64,000 bases of DNA from Thalassovita autumnalis (GTDB lineage: Bacteria > Pseudomonadota > Alphaproteobacteria > Rhodobacterales > Rhodobacteraceae): assembly GCF_001458255.1 (NCBI RefSeq), contig NZ_CYSB01000040.1, positions 186,001 to 250,000 on the forward strand, written 5' to 3'. Positions 1 through 8,591 of this stretch are shown here, in pieces (positions within the stretch are counted from its first letter, which is position 1; each line of letters starts with the position of its first letter). A model generated the notes under the pieces. That model was given only the letters and a program-made list of their open reading frames with translations. It did not search any database and had not been told where the DNA came from. The translations under genes and the position numbers were made by a program.

Positions 1-1
1 G

Positions 2-586
2 GTGGCGATCCCCCGTGATTTCCTGATGATCGGCGTGGTGCGCAACGCTGAGGCCTGGGCGCTGTCGATGCACAAACGTCCCTGGCATCTGGACCCGGCC
101 CTGCAGGCCAATGATTTCTCAACCTTCATCCGCACCCCCTGGCGCGGCATTGTCGACAGAGAAGCGGATTTCGAAGAGGTGGTGGGCGAAATGAAAGGCC
201 AAACGCAAGGGCTGGAGCTGCAGTTTGACCGCCACCCGATCACCGGCCGCCCGTTTGAAAACCTGTTCCAAATGCGCTCGGTCAAGATGGCCTGCCTGCT
301 GGGCATGTTGAACCGGTCCTGCAATATGGCGCTGGTGCGGGCGGAATCGGTGCAGGCGGATCCCGAAGGGTTCGTGCGCTGGCTGGCAGAGGCTGCGGAG
401 CTGTCGATGCAGCGCGATTTCATCAAAACGGTGAACCGTCGTCTGGGCAATCGCTTCAACCTGTCGGTTCCACGCGAACAACGTGGTGAGACCCCGGGTG
501 AGATGTCAGAAGAGGACCGCGCCTTCATGCGCAGAGCGTTGGATATGAAACTGGAAACCCACCTTGGGTATCACTACCCGTCCTGA
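2..586 (+). CDS. Sulfotransferase-like protein, 3' part (5' end outside window)
   Basis: The reading frame is open from the left edge, so the true start lies upstream and only the last 194 or so residues are present. The segment VVRNAEAWALSMHKRPWH near the start resembles the 3'-phosphate-binding R...S motif of PAPS-dependent sulfotransferase-fold proteins, which in this group often read VVRNPxxWxxSMHxRP. The P-loop-like N-terminal part that would decide the family is missing. The rest is soluble, with no signal peptide or membrane segment. It converges on tRNA-Asp. The family call rests on one motif plus recall of similar Roseobacter proteins, and substrate and pathway are unknown. Confidence 0.5.
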   Translation: MAIPRDFLMIGVVRNAEAWALSMHKRPWHLDPALQANDFSTFIRTPWRGIVDREADFEEVVGEMKGQTQGLELQFDRHPITGRPFENLFQMRSVKMACLLGMLNRSCNMALVRAESVQADPEGFVRWLAEAAELSMQRDFIKTVNRRLGNRFNLSVPREQRGETPGEMSEEDRAFMRRALDMKLETHLGYHYPS

Positions 587-637
587 CCAAAGGGACTGAC
601 CGGGGCGGCGCCAAAAATCCACAGGTCCTAAAACCAC

Positions 638-660
638 AAAAGCACCCCGGAGGGTGCTTT
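638..660 (-). terminator. Rho-independent terminator after tRNA-Asp
   Basis: AAAGCACCC and GGGTGCTTT form a 9-bp stem around a short loop, 22 nt past the 3' end of tRNA-Asp on the minus strand. Symmetric A/T ends mean it could also stop transcription of the sulfotransferase-like gene from the left. Confidence 0.75.
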
Positions 661-681
661 GTTTCTTCCCGAAGGAAGAAG

Positions 682-758
682 TGGCGCGGTTGACGGGGCT
701 CGAACCCGCGACCCCCGGCGTGACAGGCCGGTACTCTAACCAACTGAGCTACAACCGC
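682..758 (-). tRNA. tRNA-Asp (GTC), CCA encoded
   Basis: The minus strand folds as a complete 77-nt cloverleaf. The acceptor stem is GCGGTTG paired with CAACCGC, followed by discriminator G and an encoded CCA. The D arm has GCTCAGTTGGT, the T arm has GGTTCGA, and the anticodon loop CTGTCAC gives anticodon GTC (722-724 on the plus strand), which reads GAU/GAC as aspartate. A promoter lies 34 nt upstream and a terminator directly downstream, so it is transcribed alone. Confidence 0.97.
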
Positions 759-791
759 TCACTGTTCGCTCATCGTCTTGAGCGTGAGGGG

Positions 792-820
792 TGTTTATGC
801 TGAGCCACCGGTGGCGTCAA
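792..820 (-). promoter_or_regulatory. Promoter of tRNA-Asp (TTGACG-N17-TAAACA)
   Basis: On the minus strand -35 TTGACG (815-820) and -10 TAAACA (792-797) are exactly 17 nt apart. A GC-rich discriminator with CCTCAC follows. The same arrangement precedes the tRNA-Tyr and tRNA-Val genes in this window. Transcription would start around 785. Confidence 0.75.
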
Positions 821-919
821 GCGGATCATGTCACAAAAATCACAAAAGTTTCCGCCCCGCGGTGAGCCCCCTTTTTTCATTGAGGATGGCGGCGAAATTT
901 TCTTTTCACCGCCACCAAA

Positions 920-1855
920 TCAATCGGGCAGAGGGATGAATTCGCCGTCATCGCCGGGGGGCAGCTGGAATCGACCATGGGCCCAATCCCCTGCACGCCA
1001 GGCTTCTTTTGCGGCCTCAATCCTTTCTTTGCTGGAGGCGACGAAGTTCCACCAGATGTGGCGCGGTCCGTTCAGGATTTCGCCGCCCAGAATCAGCACC
1101 CGCGCGCCCTGCCCGCCTGCGGTGATGGAAATGGAATCGCCCGGACGGAACACCAGCATGCGGCCCGGTTCATAGGTCTGACCGGCTTGGCTGACCTCCC
1201 CCTCAATCACATAGACCGCGCGGTCCTCATGATCGTCTGGCAATGGCAGCTGCGCCCCGGCCTGCATCTTCACGTCGCCGTAGAACACATCAAATGGCAT
1301 CGGCACCGGGGCCTCAACACCGTAGGCGTGCCCCAGAATCAGGCGCATTTCCTTGCCCTCGCCTTCCAGGATCGGCAGGTCCGCTTTGGGTGTGTGATGA
1401 AACAGGGGCGCGTCATCTTCATGGCCTTCCGGCAGCGCCAGCCACGTCTGAATGCCAAACATGTTGAACGGTTTTTCGCGCATCTCTTCATCGGTGCGTT
1501 CAGAATGGGTGATGCCGTAGCCAGCCTTCATCCAGTTCACGGCACCGGGTTCGATCCACTGATCGGTGCCAAGGGAATCTCGATGATGCAGCCGCCCTTT
1601 GTAGAGGTAGGTCACCGTGCCCAGCCCAATATGGGGATGTGGGCGCACATCGATGCCCTGCCCGGTCAGAAACTCGGCCGGCCCCATCTGATCAAAGAAA
1701 ATAAACGGTCCAACCATCTGGCGACGCCCATGCGGCAGGGCGCGGCGCACCTCAAAGCCACCCAGATCACGCGCGCGCGGCACAATGACGGTTTCAATCT
1801 GATCCACCTGATCGCCAATTGGCGTGTGAATATCTAGCAGTGGGTTCCAACTCAT
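920..1855 (-). CDS. Pirin family protein
   Basis: 311-residue cupin protein of the pirin family. The N-terminal cupin barrel carries the expected metal-site region: RPHPHIGLGTVTYL (paired His) followed by GAVNWMKAGYGITHSERT, the usual pirin signature with its His and Glu ligands. The C-terminal cupin is more divergent. Some bacterial pirins have quercetin 2,3-dioxygenase activity and others are iron-dependent redox or transcription cofactors; the sequence does not say which applies here. The ATG at 1855 is chosen because AAAGGAGG lies just upstream; an ATG nine codons further 5' has no such site. It is monocistronic between tRNA-Asp and tRNA-Val. Confidence 0.9.
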   Translation of the reverse strand: MSWNPLLDIHTPIGDQVDQIETVIVPRARDLGGFEVRRALPHGRRQMVGPFIFFDQMGPAEFLTGQGIDVRPHPHIGLGTVTYLYKGRLHHRDSLGTDQWIEPGAVNWMKAGYGITHSERTDEEMREKPFNMFGIQTWLALPEGHEDDAPLFHHTPKADLPILEGEGKEMRLILGHAYGVEAPVPMPFDVFYGDVKMQAGAQLPLPDDHEDRAVYVIEGEVSQAGQTYEPGRMLVFRPGDSISITAGGQGARVLILGGEILNGPRHIWWNFVASSKERIEAAKEAWRAGDWAHGRFQLPPGDDGEFIPLPD

Positions 1856-2009
1856 ATCGGTGCCTCCTTTGAGACCCAACATAGAGCGTTAGCAGAACTG
1901 CAAAATCCCCATCGCCCGACAGGATCTGTGCACAAATGCAGAGATCTGATGGCAACAGAGCAAACGCAACACCGACCAAGTGATCTAAGCGGCTGATTTA
2001 AAGGAAAAA

Positions 2010-2085
<76 letters not shown>

Positions 2086-2094
2086 GTGAGGCGT

Positions 2095-2123
2095 TGTCTA
2101 TCCAAAGCCTCAGGCAGGTGCAA
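2095..2123 (-). promoter_or_regulatory. Promoter of tRNA-Val copy 1
   Basis: Minus strand TTGCAC (2118-2123), 17-nt spacer, TAGACA (2095-2100), then CGCCTCAC leading into the tRNA. The spacing and discriminator match the promoter of copy 2 and those of tRNA-Asp and tRNA-Tyr. Confidence 0.65.
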
Positions 2124-2380
2124 GGGGGGCTGTCACACTTTTTTCCGAATTCTGTCTGGCGCTGGTTTTGGGCGGTTCGCGGACTCAAGCGGCGGTGACC
2201 TGTGATGGTCTGCAATACAAACCAGAGCCCTGATCAAATCTGGAAAACAGCACAGAGCTGAAAGTCAGCTATCTACGCGGTTGGCCCCTATAGGATTTGA
2301 ATTTTCGGAGGAGCATTCCGAGTTACAGCAGGGGCAAGCGACCCAGTGTCACCAAGGTAGAGCATTCATAGAAGGGGGAA

Positions 2381-2456
<76 letters not shown>

Positions 2457-2465
2457 GTGAGGCGC

Positions 2466-2494
2466 GGTTTATCCAAACCTTTGGGGCGCTGCAA
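2466..2494 (-). promoter_or_regulatory. Promoter of tRNA-Val copy 2
   Basis: Minus strand TTGCAG (2489-2494), 17-nt spacer, TAAACC (2466-2471), then GCGCCTCAC ahead of the tRNA. It is partly conserved with the promoter of copy 1: TTGCA, TTTGGATA and the discriminator are shared. Confidence 0.65.
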
Positions 2495-2555
2495 GGGGCG
2501 TTTTGCATTTCGGTGATAAAAAGTTTCTCAACCTTAGACGACCGTTGGCATAGCG

Positions 2556-3524
2556 CTACTTCAGCTCACCGAAACTCTGCTGCATCTGCGATACCATCGC
2601 TTTGATCTGTTCGCCCCAGATCTCCGCTCCTGCAACCGATTTTTCGTCCAATCCGACCGAGGTCAGATACCCCTGATAGAGCGGATGACGCATTGCTGTT
2701 AACAACGCTTCCTCTAATTGGGCGACCACATCATCTGGTGTATCACGATGCACGGCAAAACCCCGCACCGTCGATAGCGCCAGCTCAACCCCCAGCTCCT
2801 GCCCTGTTGGGGTGTTCGGTAGTTGGGACATGCGGTCCTCTGCCAGAACGATCAGGGGGCAAAGGCTGCCACCTTCTAGCTGGCCCCCAGCCTCACCGTA
2901 GTTGAGCACTGCAACCTGCACCGCGCCGTCCACTACGGCCTGCGCCAGCGTCGCCCCGCCCGAGTAAACCAAAAGTTGCGGCATGTGGCTGTCGCTGCGC
3001 TGAGCAAAGAGTTTGGCCGTCAGCTCATCCACGCCGCGCAGCTGTGTGACGCCGTAGGTCAGGCTGCCCGCCTGCTGCGCCGCGATCAGCGCAGCGCCGT
3101 CTTCAAAGGCGCCACAACGCGCCATCAGGATCTGCGGATCGTCAGTTCCCCGGGCAATGGCCCGCAAATCGCCAACCCCCACATCGCTGAGGCCCAAAGC
3201 AATTGCCGCTGCATGACCGCTGGTGAAGGTCAGCAGCGTATGGCCGTCAGCGGCCTGAGACATCATATAGGCCAGCGCAGCAGCGCCGCCTTTGCCGGGC
3301 CGGTTCACCACCACCATATCGGTGCGCAACTCCCGCCGCCCCCGCAGCATCATCATCCGTGTGGTTACATCGGTGCCACCACCGGCGTCGGCATGGGTGA
3401 CAACCTCCACCGTGCGTTCAGGATACTGCTGCGCCCAGGCTTCTTGAGGATGAGACAGGAGGTTGCCGGCAAATCCACCCAGCACCACCGAAGCGCCGAT
3501 GCAGATTTTCGTGAACACTTTCAT
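2556..3524 (-). CDS. TctC/Bug-type periplasmic substrate-binding protein (orphan)
   Basis: 322-residue extracytoplasmic binding protein. An N-terminal signal peptide (MKVFTKICIGASVVLGGFAG, cleavage probably after AWA near residue 31) is followed by the family pattern YPERTVEVVTHADAGGGTDVTTR, the NRPGKGGAAAL segment and PDGHT-like AADGHTLL. Members of this family normally deliver carboxylates to the TctAB membrane pair of the tripartite tricarboxylate transporter. No tctA or tctB lies nearby, so this is a solitary Bug protein; such orphans are common and may serve a distant transporter or sensing. An AGGGA-like site precedes the ATG. The ligand is unknown. Confidence 0.85.
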   Translation of the reverse strand: MKVFTKICIGASVVLGGFAGNLLSHPQEAWAQQYPERTVEVVTHADAGGGTDVTTRMMMLRGRRELRTDMVVVNRPGKGGAAALAYMMSQAADGHTLLTFTSGHAAAIALGLSDVGVGDLRAIARGTDDPQILMARCGAFEDGAALIAAQQAGSLTYGVTQLRGVDELTAKLFAQRSDSHMPQLLVYSGGATLAQAVVDGAVQVAVLNYGEAGGQLEGGSLCPLIVLAEDRMSQLPNTPTGQELGVELALSTVRGFAVHRDTPDDVVAQLEEALLTAMRHPLYQGYLTSVGLDEKSVAGAEIWGEQIKAMVSQMQQSFGELK

Positions 3525-3763
3525 TGCGTCTTTCCCTCTGCAGTCTCATCCCACGACAGCCAATGCTGCCACCCGTTCCTTGCGACTTAGCCTTGGAGCA
3601 TTGGCAAACCAGCCTTTATTTCACTTCTTGCACTTTTACCCGCCTAAGGCGGGCCATTTCAATGCATTACAATGCGGGAATTATTTTACGCAAGCCAAAG
3701 GAGTGTTGAAGGAAATGCGCATTGCCCATCGGGCAAGATGGTGCCGGGTTGGTCCAGGAAATA

Positions 3764-3798
3764 AAAAGGCGCTCAACCCGGGTTGGGGAGCGCCTTTT
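3764..3798 (-). terminator. Terminator after tRNA-Val (CAC)
   Basis: AAAAGGCGCTC and GAGCGCCTTTT form a strong stem with A/T flanks, 25 nt beyond the 3' end of tRNA-Val(CAC) on the minus strand. The rest of the 298-bp gap between this tRNA and the TctC gene shows no other element. Confidence 0.8.
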
Positions 3799-3822
3799 GA
3801 GATCATGAGATCACGGAGAAGA

Positions 3823-3897
3823 TGGTGGGTGATAAGAGATTTGAACTCCTGACATCTTCGATGTGAACGAAGCGCTCTACCACTGAGCTAATCACCC
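3823..3897 (-). tRNA. tRNA-Val (CAC)
   Basis: 75-nt minus-strand cloverleaf. GGGTGAT pairs with ATCACCC, then discriminator A and an encoded CCA. Anticodon loop TTCACAT gives CAC, which reads GUG. It lies 19 nt downstream of the HU stop codon, so it may be processed from the HU transcript as well as made from its own promoter inside the end of that gene. Confidence 0.96.
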
Positions 3898-3907
3898 GAT
3901 GGCGCGC

Positions 3908-3936
3908 CGTCTAGCGTCACTCCGCCGCTTCGGCAA
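3908..3936 (-). promoter_or_regulatory. Possible promoter of tRNA-Val (CAC) within the HU gene end
   Basis: Minus strand TTGCCG (3931-3936), 17 nt, TAGACG (3908-3913). It keeps the spacing of the other tRNA promoters here but has a weaker -35 and -10, and it overlaps the last codons of the HU gene. Confidence 0.4.
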
Positions 3937-4381
3937 GCGGTTCCGGTTCGGTGGTTTCTTCCTTGATGGTCTGCCGCACTTTGCAGGTCATCACCCGGGC
4001 GCTGGACAGTTTTTTCATCCGGTTAACGCGGATCTTGCCCAGTGGCTGTAGGTTCAGCTCACGCCCTTCGGCCAGCGCCTCACCAAGGATCTGCAATGCT
4101 GCCTCAATGGTTGGTTTCGCATCGCGTTTCTTAACGCCGGTGCGCTCCACGATCATTTCGATCAGCTCAACTTTCTTCAGCTCCCCCAGATCCGACACTG
4201 GAACCGATTCCTGCACCACCACGGCCTCTGGCGCATCTGCGGCTGGGGTTGCTGCGGCGCTGGATTTGCGGGTTTTCGGAAGGGTCGATTTCGCCGCAGG
4301 TTTGCGGGTCGTCTTGGCCGCGGTGCTGCGTGTGGCGGTACTGCGGGTGGTCTTGCTCGTCTTTGTGCTCGTGCGTGTCAT
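3917..4381 (-). CDS. HU/IHF-family DNA-binding protein with basic H1-like N-terminal tail
   Basis: 154 residues in two parts. The first 50 or so are a Thr/Ser/Lys/Arg/Ala-rich tail that resembles histone H1 tails. A linker follows, and then an HU-like domain from about residue 65 (LKKVELIEMIVERTGVKKRDAKPTIEAALQILGEAL) to about 140. The beta-arm region is short and lacks the RNP arm tip of classic HU. HU proteins bend and compact DNA. The ATG has AGAGG six bases upstream. It is read in the same direction as lon but has a lon terminator and its own 5' gap in front of it, so it is probably a separate unit. Its exact role in the nucleoid is not shown. Confidence 0.85.
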   Translation of the reverse strand: MTRTSTKTSKTTRSTATRSTAAKTTRKPAAKSTLPKTRKSSAAATPAADAPEAVVVQESVPVSDLGELKKVELIEMIVERTGVKKRDAKPTIEAALQILGEALAEGRELNLQPLGKIRVNRMKKLSSARVMTCKVRQTIKEETTEPEPLAEAAE

Positions 4382-4567
4382 GAGGTGCCTCTGCGCCGAT
4401 TTTTATCGTTTTATTGTTGCTCATCTATTCACAAATCACCGGAAAAAGCCAGAGAAGCCACCAGATTTGCCCGGAAATTAATGAAATTGTTGCCAAATCC
4501 GACACAAAGGCGCGGCCATAGCATCCGCGCTATTGCCGACTATCGCCCGTTACTGGCGCCACAAATG

Positions 4568-4601
4568 AAAACGCCCCCGGCTGTCGACCGGGGGCGTTTT
4601 T
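4568..4601 (-). terminator. Terminator of lon
   Basis: AAAACGCCCCCGG and CCGGGGGCGTTTTT form a strong stem, starting 22 nt after the lon stop codon on the minus strand. Confidence 0.85.
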
Positions 4602-4622
4602 GTCTCAATCAACCGATCAGGA

Positions 4623-7028
4623 TCAGTGCGCGGTGGCGCCGGGTCCTGATTTATCCTTCAGCGCAGCGGCTGCGGCGGCTTCTTCAGCGGCCTCGTCCCA
4701 CTCAATCGCTTCGGGTGTATCGGTCAGCGCCAGCTTCAGCACTTCGGTCACATGGGTCACCGGGATGATCTTCAGCCCGTCTTTCACGTTGTCGGGAATA
4801 TCCGCCAGATCTTTTTCGTTCTCTTCAGGGATGAGAACGGTTTTGATCCCGCCGCGCAGGGCGGCCAGCAGTTTTTCCTTCAGGCCACCGATCGGCATGG
4901 CATTGCCGCGCAGGCTGACCTCACCTGTCATGGCGATGTCCTTTCGAACCGGAATGCCGGTCAGCACCGAAACGATCGAGGTCACCATGGCCAGACCGGC
5001 CGAAGGGCCGTCTTTCGGCGTGGCGCCATCGGGTACGTGCACGTGGATGTCCCACTTTTCAAACTGCGGCGGTTTCACACCGATCTGCGGTGCCACCGAA
5101 CGCACGTAGGACGAAGCCGCATCAATCGACTCCTTCATCACGTCGCCCAGCTTACCGGTGGTCTTCATCCGACCTTTGCCCGGCAGTTTCAGCGCCTCGA
5201 TGTGCAGCAGATCGCCACCGACCGAGGTATAGGCCAGACCGGTCACGACACCCACCTGATCCTCTTTCTCGGCCAGACCGTAGCGGAACTTCTTCACGCC
5301 CAGGAAGTCATCGATGTTTTCAGCATCCACCTTGATCGACTGTGCTTCGCCTTTGACGATCTTGGTGATCGCCTTCCGCGCCATCTTGCCGACCTCACGT
5401 TCCATGTTCCGCACGCCCGCTTCGCGGGTGTAATGGCGGACCACTTCGGTCAGGGCGCTGTCATCCACCTCGAACTCATCTTTCTTGAGGCCGTGGTTTT
5501 TAACCTGCTTGGGCACGAGGTGCTGTTTGGCAATCTCAATCTTTTCGTCTTCGGTGTAACCGGCCAGCGGGATGATCTCCATCCGATCCAGCAGCGGCCC
5601 CGGCATGTTGTAGCTGTTCGAGGTGGTCAGGAACATCACGTTCGACAGGTCATATTCGACCTCCAGATAGTGATCGACAAAGGTGCCGTTCTGTTCCGGA
5701 TCCAACACTTCCAGCATCGCCGAGGCTGGATCGCCACGGAAGTCCTGCCCCATCTTGTCAATCTCATCCAAGAGGATCAGCGGGTTCGTGGTTTTCGCCT
5801 TTTTCAGCGCCTGAATGATCTTACCGGGCATGGAGCCGATATAGGTCCGACGGTGGCCGCGGATTTCGGATTCATCACGCACGCCACCAAGGCTGATGCG
5901 GATAAATTCACGCCCCGTTGCCTTGGCAACAGATTTACCCAGCGAGGTTTTACCAACACCCGGTGGACCAACAAGGCACAGGATCGGGCCTTTGAGTTTC
6001 TGGCTGCGCTGCTGCACGGCAAGATACTCAACAATCCGCTCTTTGACCTTCTCAAGACCGTAGTGATCTTTGTCCAGAATGCCCTGCGCGCGGCCCAAGT
6101 CTTTCTTGACCCGCGACTTCACACCCCACGGGATCGACAGGATCCAGTCAAGGTAGTTGCGCACAACGGTCGCCTCGGCGCTCATCGGGGACATCGACTT
6201 GAGCTTCTTCAGCTCGGCATCGACCTTCTCCTTGGCTTCTTTCGAAAGCTTGGTGCCGGCGATTTTCTCTTCCAGCTCGGTGATCTCGTTTGAGCCATCC
6301 TCACCGTCGCCCAGTTCCTTCTGAATGGCCTTCATCTGCTCATTCAGATAGTATTCGCGCTGGGTGCGCTCCATCTGGGATTTGACGCGGGTTTTGATCT
6401 TTTTCTCAACCTGCAGCACGGACATTTCGCCCTGCATCAGGCCATAGACCTTCTCCAGCCGCTCGCTTACGCTGAGGGTTTCCAGCAGCTCCTGCTTCTG
6501 GGCCACTTCGATGCCAAGGTGGCCGGCAACCAGATCAGCCAGCTTGGCCGGATCCGAGGTTTCCGAAACCGTGACAAGCGCTTCTTCGGGGATGTTTTTC
6601 TTGACCTTGGCGTAGCGTTCAAACTCCGCACCCACGGTGCGCAGCAGCGCCTCAATGGTCGCAACATCGCCCGGGATCTCATTCAGATACTCGGCGCGTG
6701 CTTCAAAGAAGTCATCATTTTCAATGTATTCCGTGATTTTCACACGGGCCTGACCTTCGACCAGCACCTTCACGGTACCATCGGGCAGTTTCAGCAGCTG
6801 CAGCACATTGGCCAGCACGCCGCTTTTGTAGATACCATCGGTTTGAGGATCGTCTTCGGCCGGGTCGACCTGACTGGACAGCAGAATCTGCTTGTCGTCC
6901 TGCATCACCTCTTCCAGCGCGCGGACCGATTTATCGCGTCCGACGAAAAGCGGCACGATCATGTGTGGGAACACAACGATGTCGCGCAGCGGCAGAACTG
7001 GATAGGATGCGTTGAGTGGCTCTTGCAT
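4623..7028 (-). CDS. lon: ATP-dependent protease Lon
   Basis: 801 residues, normal for bacterial LonA. Domain order: N-terminal substrate-binding domain (YPVLPLRDIVVFPHMIVPLFVGR from residue 7), coiled-coil middle part, AAA+ module with Walker A GPPGVGKT and Walker B LILLDEIDKM, then the S16 protease domain with the Ser-Lys dyad (KDGPSAGLA, Ser about 676; GGLKEK, Lys about 717). Lon degrades misfolded and specific regulatory proteins in the cytoplasm. The ATG at 7028 is chosen because AAGGA precedes it. A longer in-frame start 52 codons upstream would lie 5' of the heat-shock-type promoter, and its translated extension is not Lon-like. The C-terminal tail is Ala/Glu-rich. Confidence 0.98.
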   Translation of the reverse strand: MQEPLNASYPVLPLRDIVVFPHMIVPLFVGRDKSVRALEEVMQDDKQILLSSQVDPAEDDPQTDGIYKSGVLANVLQLLKLPDGTVKVLVEGQARVKITEYIENDDFFEARAEYLNEIPGDVATIEALLRTVGAEFERYAKVKKNIPEEALVTVSETSDPAKLADLVAGHLGIEVAQKQELLETLSVSERLEKVYGLMQGEMSVLQVEKKIKTRVKSQMERTQREYYLNEQMKAIQKELGDGEDGSNEITELEEKIAGTKLSKEAKEKVDAELKKLKSMSPMSAEATVVRNYLDWILSIPWGVKSRVKKDLGRAQGILDKDHYGLEKVKERIVEYLAVQQRSQKLKGPILCLVGPPGVGKTSLGKSVAKATGREFIRISLGGVRDESEIRGHRRTYIGSMPGKIIQALKKAKTTNPLILLDEIDKMGQDFRGDPASAMLEVLDPEQNGTFVDHYLEVEYDLSNVMFLTTSNSYNMPGPLLDRMEIIPLAGYTEDEKIEIAKQHLVPKQVKNHGLKKDEFEVDDSALTEVVRHYTREAGVRNMEREVGKMARKAITKIVKGEAQSIKVDAENIDDFLGVKKFRYGLAEKEDQVGVVTGLAYTSVGGDLLHIEALKLPGKGRMKTTGKLGDVMKESIDAASSYVRSVAPQIGVKPPQFEKWDIHVHVPDGATPKDGPSAGLAMVTSIVSVLTGIPVRKDIAMTGEVSLRGNAMPIGGLKEKLLAALRGGIKTVLIPEENEKDLADIPDNVKDGLKIIPVTHVTEVLKLALTDTPEAIEWDEAAEEAAAAAALKDKSGPGATAH

Positions 7029-7105
7029 AGGGTTTCCTTGTTCTTGGCAAAAAGGCACTGGCCCCACATTTGGCAGCCGCGGCCTTCTCCGTTTCCTGCG
7101 ATTTA

Positions 7106-7133
7106 ATCTGGGGAGCGTCGCTCCGATTTCAAC
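7106..7133 (-). promoter_or_regulatory. Heat-shock (sigma-32 type) promoter of lon
   Basis: On the minus strand GTTGAAA (7127-7133), 13 nt, CCCCAGAT (7106-7113) fits the RpoH consensus CTTGAAA-N11-16-CCCCATnT with one mismatch in each box. The predicted start near 7100 gives a leader of about 70 nt before the lon ATG. lon is a known RpoH-regulon gene in proteobacteria. The remaining 160 bp up to the next gene holds nothing else I recognise. Confidence 0.7.
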
Positions 7134-7292
7134 CGCATGGTCTTCTCCCGATTTCAATTTGCCGTGGGCGGCAAGGATGAGCAAGGCGCGAAATCGCCTG
7201 TGCCCCCTTTTGTTGGAAGCACAGGCGCAAATTTCAGGCCAAGTTGATGTGCCGCCGCTGTATTTTACGGCGGGCCCTATCCATCCGTTGCA

Positions 7293-8591
7293 TCACGCGG
7301 CCTCAGGCTGTCCGGTGATTGAACGGTCAACCCCTTTCAGGATCGCATTCACGGCCTGCTGTATGACCGCCAGATGTGCCTCAACCTCATCATGGAACCC
7401 ATCGAGGCGGCCAACGATGTTATCCAGCCCCTTGGCGCTGTCCCGCAGCATCCCCGCCTCAACCCGGCAGGCAATGCGGATCGTCGACAGGCCCAGGATC
7501 ATCCGGCGCAGAAACTCGGTACGGCGCTGGATGGTCAATGCGGATTGGATGCCATGCAACACCGCTTCAATCGACTGTTTCTTGTAATCATTGCGCAACC
7601 GGTTCAGCGTACGGGTTTCTTCGGACTTTGAGGTTTTGCCGCCAAGGCAGCCCTCTTTTTCGAAGTTCACACAAAGCTCTTCCATCAGATGTGAGGCACA
7701 AAGCATGAAGAATGAGTTCTGATCGCGAGAGGCATCCCAAAGACCCTCATACTCTTCTTCGACGTGCAGGGTCTTCAGGTGGTTCTGAATATCGCGCAGC
7801 ATCAGATCGTAGTTTTTGGCGATTTCATTGATGGTTGAGCGCCCCACCGGCAGCTTGGCCGCGAAGATCTTCATATTCGCCGTCAGCAGGGCCGCGTTGT
7901 GGAACTTCTCGGACAAGAGGTTCAACTCATGGCGCAGCTTGGCTGCATTGTCCGAAATGGTGTTGATGTTCGACAGATCCGCAAACTGGGGTTTGTGCAT
8001 CGCGACCCGACGCGCCTCAAACTCCTGATGGATGGCATGGGCCTGGAACATCGCGTAGGTCGGGAAACCCAGTTCTTTGATCCGCTCCATCAGGCGCAGG
8101 GCGCTGTCTTCTGGTGACAGATCTTCGGCTTTTTCCGCTTCCAACGCTTCGCGGTAGAGGTCCTGCACCCCATCCAGCAGCGGGCTGGAGGGTTTCAGAC
8201 GCACAGACAGATAACCACCGCCCTCAATTGGCGAGGCGATCGCGAAGACCCAATAATACTTGCCTTCTTTTGTTTTGTTCTTCACGTAAGCGCCGACAGG
8301 GGATCCCTGTTTCAGACCGTTCCACAGCAGCCAGAACACCGCCTTGGGCATTTCGCTGTGGCGAATGATCTTATGGGGCGCGCCCTGCAATTCGCTGCCG
8401 GCAAAACCCGCGACGCGCACGAAGATCTCGTTATAGGCTTCAATCACCCCGCGCCCATCGGTGCGCGAGAAGAAAAGTTCATCAATTCCAAATGCTTCTT
8501 CGACATTCACTTCGGCAACTGTCTGTGCTGATGCGGCAGCATGGACAGCATCGTGATCCGCTGAAAAAGGATCTGACGAAATCCGGTTCAT
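7293..8591 (-). CDS. Aer-type PAS domain protein without methyl-accepting domain
   Basis: 432 residues from the ATG at 8591. Residues about 45-150 are a PAS domain of the Aer type: FSRTDGRGVIEAYNEIFVRVAGF, then GAPHKIIRHSEMPKAVFWLLW, then a KEGKYYWVFAIASPI strand, the layout that holds FAD in aerotaxis receptors. The following 280 residues are helical and lack HAMP, transmembrane segments or the hairpin tip motif of methyl-accepting domains, so the output is unlike Aer. A TTG start at 8684 would add 31 poorly conserved-looking residues and has no ribosome site; the ATG has only a weak one, so the start is uncertain. It is likely a cytoplasmic redox or oxygen sensor with an unknown partner (inference). 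Confidence 0.75.
   Translation of the reverse strand: MNRISSDPFSADHDAVHAAASAQTVAEVNVEEAFGIDELFFSRTDGRGVIEAYNEIFVRVAGFAGSELQGAPHKIIRHSEMPKAVFWLLWNGLKQGSPVGAYVKNKTKEGKYYWVFAIASPIEGGGYLSVRLKPSSPLLDGVQDLYREALEAEKAEDLSPEDSALRLMERIKELGFPTYAMFQAHAIHQEFEARRVAMHKPQFADLSNINTISDNAAKLRHELNLLSEKFHNAALLTANMKIFAAKLPVGRSTINEIAKNYDLMLRDIQNHLKTLHVEEEYEGLWDASRDQNSFFMLCASHLMEELCVNFEKEGCLGGKTSKSEETRTLNRLRNDYKKQSIEAVLHGIQSALTIQRRTEFLRRMILGLSTIRIACRVEAGMLRDSAKGLDNIVGRLDGFHDEVEAHLAVIQQAVNAILKGVDRSITGQPEAA

Noticed and set aside
2086-2380. Extra small gene or RNA between the two tRNA-Val copies
   Set aside because: No coding frame, conserved hairpin or cloverleaf beyond the two tRNAs and their promoters.
4752-6293. 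513-residue open frame opposite lon
   Set aside because: Shadow of lon with a biased His/Gln composition; no recognisable domain.
7029-7184. 52-residue N-terminal extension of Lon
   Set aside because: Not Lon-like, no ribosome site, and it would start upstream of the heat-shock promoter.
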